Of a stretch of 40,524 nucleotides of DNA, positions 35,129 to 40,524 are shown piece after piece; positions within the stretch are counted from its first letter, which is position 1; each line of letters opens with the position of its first letter. Under the pieces are notes generated by a model. The model was not told the origin of the DNA, made no database searches, and saw only the letters and a program-made list of their open reading frames with translations. Source of the DNA: Promethearchaeota archaeon (GTDB taxonomy: Archaea > Asgardarchaeota > Lokiarchaeia > Sigyniarchaeales > SOKP01); the NCBI GenBank assembly GCA_016839745.1, contig JAEOTS010000089.1:1-40524 (forward strand), read 5' to 3'. Made by a program: the position numbers and the translations under genes.

Positions 35129-35311
35129 TCAAAACCAGATCCACTTTAATTTAAGTCGTACTTATCCTTGAAAAATTTAATGCAATTGCCCAACAAAAGG
35201 GAAAAGAATCCCATATTAATCATGTAGGTAAAATTTTTATTAAAGTTGAGTTTACCCTTATTATTAATCTTTGACATAACATTAAAAATAAAAGAAGAGA
35301 ACGAGAGAAAA

Positions 35312-36607
35312 TTGGCTCAAAAAAATATTTATGAGTACGATGCTAAAAAGCTTATTGCGAGCGAATTACCAAAATATTATCCGGATTTTAATTATCATAA
35401 CAAGTTAGTGGTAGTTGACTGCGAGACTGATTTAGAAAAAACAATTTCAGATAATTCGTGGATAAATACAGAAAAAGTAGTAGTTAAACCGGACCAGCTT
35501 TTTGGAAAAAGAGGGAAGGCAAATTTACTTTTACTAGATGCAAACTGCGACGAAATGAAAGATTTCTGTTATAGTAATTTAGATAGAGTTTGCGAGATTG
35601 GAAATGTGAGGGGTGCGTTGAAACGCCTACTTGTAGAACCTTTCATCCCTCACGAGAAAGAATATTATGTATCTATAACAACTGAAAGAGACGGCGATGT
35701 CATCCATTTCAGTTTTGAAGGTGGCATTTTCGTAGAAGAAAATTGGGATAAGGTTATTCACATACCAATACCCATAGGAATGGATATTAACTCATTCGAT
35801 TTAGCGAGTAAAATGCCGGATTTAGGAGATTCTAAAAATGTCTTAATTCCGTTTATTAAGGGACTTTATCGGGTTTTTGTTGATCAGGATTTTACTTTTC
35901 TTGAAATCAATCCATTCGCAATCACTGAAGATAATAAAGTTGTTCCTTTAGATGTCAAAGCTAGATTAGACGATACTGCGATGTTTCTTCACGCAGATAC
36001 ATGGGGAAATCCTAACAACCCAATCGAGTTTCCAGCTGCTTTTGGACAGATCATGTCTGAAAAAGAAGCGTACATAAGGGAATTAGACGAGAAAACGGGA
36101 GCTTCTCTGAAATTGAAGGTTTTAAATCCCGTTGGTCGAGTTTGGACAATGGTAGCTGGAGGGGGTGCTTCAGTTATCTATACAGACACGATTGTTGATT
36201 TGGGATATGGAAACGAGCTAGGAAATTACGGAGAGTATTCTGGGAACCCATCACGAGAACATACCGAAATTTATGCTCAAACGATAATTGATCTTATGAC
36301 AGAAACCCCCGATCTCGCGGGGAGATCAAAGTATCTCATAATTGGTGGAGGAATTGCAAATTTCACAGATGTAAAAGCCACTTTTACTGGAATTGTTGGT
36401 GCCATCAAGAATTCGGTTGAAAAACTGAAAAAAGCTAAAGTCAAAATTTATGTGCGAAGAGGAGGACCTAACGAAAAGCAAGGTCTGGAACTAATGAAGC
36501 AAGTAGGGAAAGAAACCGGAATTCCTTTAGAAGTGTATGATAGATATACTCATATGACAAGGGTTGTCGATTTAATAAAACAAGCAGAAGAAACAGGAGG
36601 GGCTTAA
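35312..36607 (+). CDS. aclB: ATP-citrate lyase, ATP-grasp (small) subunit
   Basis: Part of the enzyme that uses ATP and CoA to cleave citrate into acetyl-CoA and oxaloacetate. From TTG at 35312 it begins MAQKNIYEYDAKKL, matching the MARKKIREYDSKRL opening of plant ACLA, so that start is preferred over the TTG at 35246. 431 residues: ATP-grasp domain (about 1-240, with VKPDQLFGKRGKANLL and FLEINPFAIT), then the CoA-ligase domain with VWTMVAGGGASVIYTDTI and YGEYSGNPSREHTEIYAQT. I use bacterial naming (AclB small, AclA large); plant naming is reversed. It is followed by aclA with one base between. The order B-A is that of Chlorobium. A succinyl-CoA synthetase is excluded by the partner's extra domain. 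Confidence 0.88.
   Translation: MAQKNIYEYDAKKLIASELPKYYPDFNYHNKLVVVDCETDLEKTISDNSWINTEKVVVKPDQLFGKRGKANLLLLDANCDEMKDFCYSNLDRVCEIGNVRGALKRLLVEPFIPHEKEYYVSITTERDGDVIHFSFEGGIFVEENWDKVIHIPIPIGMDINSFDLASKMPDLGDSKNVLIPFIKGLYRVFVDQDFTFLEINPFAITEDNKVVPLDVKARLDDTAMFLHADTWGNPNNPIEFPAAFGQIMSEKEAYIRELDEKTGASLKLKVLNPVGRVWTMVAGGGASVIYTDTIVDLGYGNELGNYGEYSGNPSREHTEIYAQTIIDLMTETPDLAGRSKYLIIGGGIANFTDVKATFTGIVGAIKNSVEKLKKAKVKIYVRRGGPNEKQGLELMKQVGKETGIPLEVYDRYTHMTRVVDLIKQAEETGGA
36595..36602 (+). promoter_or_regulatory. Strong Shine-Dalgarno site supporting the aclA TTG start
   Basis: AGGAGGGG lies inside the 3' end of aclB, 8 bases before the TTG at 36609. It explains how translation starts at a TTG here, and it fits a bona fide TTG start. 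Confidence 0.65.
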
Positions 36608-36608
36608 A

Positions 36609-38444
36609 TTGGAAGATTACGAACTATTTAATAGAAATACTCAAGCAATTATTTACGGATTTCAGAGGAATCCAATTCAAAGAATGCTTGATTTCGATTT
36701 TGTTAGTAAGAGAGAAAAACCGTCAGTAGCAGCAATAATTAGACCTACTCAAACAGCTGCGATTAGTTATCATAAAGTATTTTATGGTAGTACAGAAATC
36801 GTTGTACCGATATATAAAACGCTTGAATTAGCAATGAAAAAACATCCGAATGCCGATGTGATGATAAATTTCGCTTCATTTAGATCTTCCTATGAAACGA
36901 GTAAAGAAGCTCTTGAATCTAATACAATTAGAACTGTTGTAATCATAGCCGAGGGTATTCCTGAAAGATTAAGTCGAGATTTAATCAAAATCGCAAACGA
37001 GAGAAATAAAAATATTATCGGTCCAGCTACCGTAGGGGGAATTGTAGCGGGGGCTTTTAAGATAGGAAATACAGCGGGAACACTTGAAAATATAAGACTT
37101 TCCAAGCTTTATCGTCCAGGATCCGTTGGATTCGTATCAAAGTCAGGTGGTTTAAGCAACGAAATGAACTTTATGATAAGCCAAACAACAGATGGCATAT
37201 ACGAGGGCATTGCTATAGGCGGGGATCGCTTTCCTGGTTCGAAATTAATCGATCATCTCATGCGATACGAAGCAAATCCCAAAATTAAAATGCTAGTAGC
37301 ATTAGGTGAGATTGGTGGAACCGACGAATATGCGATAGTGGATAGACTAAAAAGCGGGAAAATAACAAAACCGATAGTTGTGTGGGTAACTGGAACAGCA
37401 GCAAAGATTCTTCCTAAAGGATTACAGTTTGGTCACGCAGGAGCTATGGCAGACAGTTCAAAGGAGACTGCTGACGCAAAAAACCGAGCGTTAAGAGAAG
37501 CTGGTGCTATTGTCCCTGACTCGTACGAAGATTTAGACAAAGAAATTAGAAAAACATTCGATAAACTAAAACAAGAGGGTAAAATACCTCCTATTGAGGA
37601 TTTCGAACCTCCAGAAGTTCCATTAGATTTTAACACAGCTGTGAGGCTAGGGAAAGTAAGAAGACCAACCGATGTTATAGTAACTATATCTGACGATAGA
37701 GGGGATGTACCTACTTTTGCTGGTGTTGGATTAGATACAATTATTAAAAATAATAAATCAATTGGATATGTAATAGGGTTATTGTGGTTTAAAAGAGAAT
37801 TACCCTCTTTTGCACAAGATTACATTGAAATGGTTATCAAATTGACAGCTGACCACGGTCCAGCAGTTTCAGGCGCTCACAATGCAATCATCACAGCCCG
37901 CGCAGGTAAAGATTTGATGGCTTCACTTGCGGCAGGAATTCTTACTATCGGCCCGAGGTTCGGTGGAGCAATTTCAAACGCTGCAAAATACTTTAGAGAA
38001 GCCTTACAACAAGGAATGACTCCGTTAGAATTTATGGGATATATGAAAAATGTAGTCAAAATTAATATCCCTGGTATTGGACATAGAATAAAATCTGTTC
38101 AAAATCCTGATGTCAGAGTCCAGTTATTAAAGGAGTTTGTGCTTAAAAATTTTGAAAAACATCCTCACCTCGATTACGCTTTAGAAGTTGAAAAACTTAC
38201 TACATCCAAAAGAAATAACCTTATCCTCAATGTGGACGGTTGTATCGGAATTTGCTTTCTTGATTTATTAGAGAATCTAGATTTTACTAAAGAAGAAATT
38301 GAAGATGTAATCCATAGTGAAGCGTTGAATGGTCTTTTCGTGCTTGGGCGATCAATCGGAATGATGGGGCATGTATTTGATCAGAAGCGTCAGAGAGCTG
38401 GGTTATTCCGACAACCTTGGGACGAGATTCTGTTCACCGATTAG
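36609..38444 (+). CDS. aclA: ATP-citrate lyase, citryl-CoA-forming/lyase (large) subunit
   Basis: 611 residues, the length of bacterial AclA. The first part is CoA-binding and succinyl-CoA-synthetase-like with the phosphohistidine His276 in FGHAGAM. The C-terminal third is a citrate synthase-like citryl-CoA lyase domain with His424 in SGAHN, His492 in IPGIGHRIKS and Asp543 in LNVDG, matching the two histidines and aspartate of citrate synthase. The VSKSGGLSNEMNFMISQTTD and DHGPAVSGAHNAIITARAG segments are typical. It starts at TTG 36609, one base after the aclB stop. Together they make ATP-citrate lyase, the hallmark of a reductive TCA cycle or of citrate-derived acetyl-CoA supply. A T10 tract follows the stop. 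Confidence 0.92.
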   Translation: MEDYELFNRNTQAIIYGFQRNPIQRMLDFDFVSKREKPSVAAIIRPTQTAAISYHKVFYGSTEIVVPIYKTLELAMKKHPNADVMINFASFRSSYETSKEALESNTIRTVVIIAEGIPERLSRDLIKIANERNKNIIGPATVGGIVAGAFKIGNTAGTLENIRLSKLYRPGSVGFVSKSGGLSNEMNFMISQTTDGIYEGIAIGGDRFPGSKLIDHLMRYEANPKIKMLVALGEIGGTDEYAIVDRLKSGKITKPIVVWVTGTAAKILPKGLQFGHAGAMADSSKETADAKNRALREAGAIVPDSYEDLDKEIRKTFDKLKQEGKIPPIEDFEPPEVPLDFNTAVRLGKVRRPTDVIVTISDDRGDVPTFAGVGLDTIIKNNKSIGYVIGLLWFKRELPSFAQDYIEMVIKLTADHGPAVSGAHNAIITARAGKDLMASLAAGILTIGPRFGGAISNAAKYFREALQQGMTPLEFMGYMKNVVKINIPGIGHRIKSVQNPDVRVQLLKEFVLKNFEKHPHLDYALEVEKLTTSKRNNLILNVDGCIGICFLDLLENLDFTKEEIEDVIHSEALNGLFVLGRSIGMMGHVFDQKRQRAGLFRQPWDEILFTD

Positions 38445-38448
38445 AGGG

Positions 38449-38466
38449 TTTTTTTTTTATTTTTTG
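38449..38466. terminator. T-rich bidirectional end between aclA and the convergent membrane protein gene
   Basis: A T10 run at 38449-38458 and a further T-rich stretch follow the aclA stop and abut the stop of the convergent gene at 38467. No hairpin precedes it. It acts in the plus direction; the minus direction has the complementary A-rich sequence, which is not a terminator. Confidence 0.4.
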
Positions 38467-39246
38467 TTAATTATCATTATCCTTTTTTTCTTCATATCCT
38501 GAACCATAAGGTAAACCAAATATTCCCTTCTTGATCATAGGAGCGTGAAAGATACCTTTAGCCCATGGAGCAGGAAATTTTTGAGCAATAGCTGATGAAA
38601 CTAATGCAACTATAAAGATTAAAATAAATAGCATATAATTTCCCCATAATGTAAGATAACCCAAACTTATAGTCACATTAGGTAGATGACAGACGATAGT
38701 TTTAACCATAATCGATCTAGGTGTGTCATGCTCGGGACTTACATAAATATCCCAGAAATAAGCTTGGATTAGAAATTGCCATATTCCAATACAGACATAG
38801 CTTAAAAGGTAGATTACCCAAGAAGGGAAACCTGTTAAACTCCAAAGGTGATAAAATGACAGAACCAGCCCACCCGTACTAAATCCCCAAATTAGGCCAA
38901 ATACGGTTTCGGGACCGAGACTATATTTTCTATCGAATGTTAGAGTGCTTCGAGGCCAGATAATCACATACGCTACTACTACATAAATATAGCAAATGAC
39001 TAGATATAATATCCAAAATGGATTAGAAACCTGCTCCGCGGTGAATATCGGTCTTATAATTATTTGTTCTAGCGTACCTGAGGCGGCAATAAATATGTTG
39101 CAGAAAGAGAAATAGATAAATGCTCGGTTCCATGCAGCAGCCGGCTTCCAAACATTAATTGGAAGCTTTATAAATTTAAAAATGTAAATTCCTACCAAAA
39201 TTCCACCGAGAATGGCAAAAGAGATTATATAGCCAAGTATAAACAT
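38467..39246 (-). CDS. Unknown polytopic membrane protein
   Basis: 259 residues with about seven hydrophobic segments (about 3-22, 44-60, 80-98, 113-130, 143-160, 180-200, 205-225) and a charged cytosolic-like C-terminal tail (YEEKKDNDN). I recognise no family. The ATG at 39246 has GAGG about 6 bp upstream. It lies between the convergent aclA gene and the divergent isocitrate dehydrogenase gene. W and aromatic residues in the loops (WKPAAAWNR, WSLTGFPSW) and a conserved-looking HDTPRSIMVK loop might mark a transporter-like or enzyme site. Function unknown; a role in citrate or dicarboxylate transport would suit the location but is not supported by a motif. Confidence 0.7.
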   Translation of the reverse strand: MFILGYIISFAILGGILVGIYIFKFIKLPINVWKPAAAWNRAFIYFSFCNIFIAASGTLEQIIIRPIFTAEQVSNPFWILYLVICYIYVVVAYVIIWPRSTLTFDRKYSLGPETVFGLIWGFSTGGLVLSFYHLWSLTGFPSWVIYLLSYVCIGIWQFLIQAYFWDIYVSPEHDTPRSIMVKTIVCHLPNVTISLGYLTLWGNYMLFILIFIVALVSSAIAQKFPAPWAKGIFHAPMIKKGIFGLPYGSGYEEKKDNDN

Positions 39247-39343
39247 TTTAAACCTCGAAAAAGTAATTCAGTATTTAATCTGAAACGGTTTTATTTCTTA
39301 AATTAATATATTGATCCCTTTATTTTAAATCTCGGGGAGAAAT

Positions 39344-39427
39344 ATGGGAGAAACTAAGGCTATTTTCGATATATACAAATTTTTTAAGAGATTAGAAATT
39401 CAAATTATTATCAAAAATAACTATTAA
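39344..39427 (+). CDS. Possible 27-residue small ORF / leader before isocitrate dehydrogenase
   Basis: ATG at 39344 with a GGGGAG stretch 6 bp upstream encodes MGETKAIFDIYKFFKRLEIQ... and ends in TAA at 39427, 24 bp before the isocitrate dehydrogenase start. The ribosome site is better than that of the following gene. The translation is rich in Ile, Lys and Phe with no recognised domain. It may be a leader peptide, a coupled small gene or chance. Confidence 0.25.
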   Translation: MGETKAIFDIYKFFKRLEIQIIIKNNY

Positions 39428-39451
39428 ATTTTTCAAAATGTGATGAAACTC

Positions 39452-40524
39452 ATGAGTAAATCGAATGAAAAAATAATCTACACAATTGTGGATGAAGCCC
39501 CACGGTTAGCTACCTACTCTTTCCTCCCAATTGTGAAAAAATTCGCGAGTGCAGCAGGAATCCGCGTAGAAACAAGGAATATTTCTCTGGCGGGTCGAAT
39601 TCTCGCAAATTTCCCGGAATATTTGACAGAAGAACAAAAACAATCCGATGATTTGAAGGAGATTGGAGTTCTGGTTAAAAAACCCGAAGCTAATATCATT
39701 AAACTTCCAAATATTAGTGCTTCAATCCCACAAATTAATGCAGCTGTTAAAGAACTCCAAGAAAAGGGATATAATGTCCCCGATTATCCAATTGATCCGA
39801 AAACCGATGAAGAAAAGGCGATCCTGAAGAAATTTAATATTGTGAAGGGAAGTGCTGTAAACCCAGTAACACGCATGGGAAATTCAGATAGGAGAGTTCC
39901 TGGACCAGTCAAAAATTTTGCGAAAAAAAATCCGCATTCTATGGGTATTTGGAGAAAAGACTCCAAATCTCATGTAGCTACCATAAAGGAAGGTGACCTA
40001 AGATCAACCGAAATCTCAACTACCATTACAGAACAAACGGCAGGCAATGCAACCATTGAATTTATCGACACTACGGGTCAGAAAACAGTTTTGATGGACA
40101 GATTGGCTTTAATTCCAGGTGAAATCATAGATGCTTCTACAATGAGCAAGAAATTGCTTAGATCATTCTTGGAAGAACAGATCAAAGATGCTAAAGAACA
40201 GGATATTTTATTTTCGGTTCATCTGAAGGCAACCATGATGAAGGTCTCCGATCCAATCATATTCGGCCATGTTGCATCGATCTATTTCAAAGATGTATAT
40301 GAAAAATATGCAGAAACCTTCAAACAGCTTGCAATTAGCCCTCGAAATGGTCTGGGTGAACTATACGCTAAAATTAAAGAATTACCCTCTGAGAAGCAAA
40401 AAGAAATTATTGATGATATCGAGGCTTGCTACGCGACTCGACCAAGATTAGCGATGGTAGATTCTGACAAAGGGATAACCAATTTACATGTCCCCTCCGA
40501 TGTGATTATCGATGCATCAATGCC
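39452..40524 (+). CDS. Monomeric NADP-dependent isocitrate dehydrogenase (partial, 5' half)
   Basis: Oxidative decarboxylation of isocitrate to 2-oxoglutarate (reversible), by the monomeric class (about 740 residues), distinct from the dimeric IDH common in archaea. The seen 357 residues begin [20 protein letters not shown] and carry the class hallmarks: [66 protein letters not shown] and the metal/substrate segment [18 protein letters not shown]. The gene runs off the right end. Two ATGs (39443, 39452) are in frame; the second gives the usual MS...IIYT start. The enzyme supplies the IDH step between aconitase and 2-oxoglutarate. The gene lies 205 bp right of the divergent membrane protein gene. 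Confidence 0.93.
   Translation, partial: MSKSNEKIIYTIVDEAPRLATYSFLPIVKKFASAAGIRVETRNISLAGRILANFPEYLTEEQKQSDDLKEIGVLVKKPEANIIKLPNISASIPQINAAVKELQEKGYNVPDYPIDPKTDEEKAILKKFNIVKGSAVNPVTRMGNSDRRVPGPVKNFAKKNPHSMGIWRKDSKSHVATIKEGDLRSTEISTTITEQTAGNATIEFIDTTGQKTVLMDRLALIPGEIIDASTMSKKLLRSFLEEQIKDAKEQDILFSVHLKATMMKVSDPIIFGHVASIYFKDVYEKYAETFKQLAISPRNGLGELYAKIKELPSEKQKEIIDDIEACYATRPRLAMVDSDKGITNLHVPSDVIIDASM

Noticed and set aside
35152..35265. Open frame before aclB reading NAIAQQKGKESHINHVGKI
   Set aside because: It looks protein-like but has no start codon, is bounded by stops and is too short to identify; it may be a gene remnant or chance, so it is not annotated.
35312..38444. ATP-citrate lyase pair as succinyl-CoA synthetase
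   Set aside because: The ATP-grasp and CoA-ligase parts are related, but the large subunit has the extra citrate synthase-like domain with His492 and Asp543, which succinyl-CoA synthetases lack.
1..40524. tRNA, rRNA, CRISPR arrays, insertion sequences or phage genes
   Set aside because: None was recognised: no clover-leaf T-loop motif outside genes, no regularly spaced repeats and no transposase or integrase product.

Overview
The window is AT-rich, coding-dense DNA, most likely from an anaerobic archaeon. An Asgard (Lokiarchaeia-like) origin is plausible but is an inference. The archaeal signs are: T-tract ends without hairpins after several genes; TATA-like boxes upstream of genes; many TTG starts, some with clear GGAGG, GAGG or GGTGA ribosome sites; and anaerobic enzymes such as a glycyl radical enzyme, 2-hydroxyacyl-CoA dehydratase subunits and an iron-sulfur flavoprotein. 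No rRNA, tRNA, CRISPR array or insertion sequence is visible.

Layout. Positions 1-5750 (minus strand) hold a partial [4Fe-4S] protein, a DUF6125-like protein, a GH2 beta-glucuronidase, two 2-hydroxyacyl-CoA dehydratase-type subunits and an SCP2-like reading frame with no clear start. Positions 5960-11866 (plus) hold an Aquifex-type aconitase, a methyltransferase, an iron-sulfur flavoprotein and a HypD-like glycyl radical enzyme. Positions 11909-20874 (minus) hold an AcnA-type aconitase, two tandem citrate synthases, an FMN-dependent 2-hydroxyacid dehydrogenase, class II fumarase and an alpha/beta hydrolase. Next are a rubredoxin-fused ThDP enzyme (plus) and the soluble subunits of succinate dehydrogenase/fumarate reductase (minus). 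Positions 25422-33660 are accessory: a nuclease-like protein, a sulfatase-fold protein with Thr at the formylglycine position, the C-terminal remnant of a 2-oxoacid:ferredoxin oxidoreductase beta subunit, a zinc-ribbon protein, two paralogous membrane CapA-like proteins, a GPH-family transporter and a tandem SH3-like protein. The right end has a dihydrolipoamide dehydrogenase-like enzyme, both subunits of ATP-citrate lyase, a membrane protein and the first half of a monomeric isocitrate dehydrogenase.

How the genes fit together. The window clusters citrate synthesis (two citrate synthases), citrate cleavage (ATP-citrate lyase), citrate/isocitrate conversion (two aconitases of different families), isocitrate/2-oxoglutarate conversion (monomeric IDH), fumarate hydration and succinate/fumarate interconversion. 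That is most of a TCA cycle able to run oxidatively or reductively. Malate dehydrogenase, succinyl-CoA synthetase and an intact 2-oxoglutarate:ferredoxin oxidoreductase are not here; only an 81-residue remnant resembling the last is present. The two citrate synthase genes share a 35-bp promoter-like block at the same distance from their starts, and the Aquifex-type aconitase gene is preceded by a 12-bp direct repeat at 21-bp spacing. The other genes suggest fermentation of sugars (glucuronides), amino or hydroxy acids and pyruvate.
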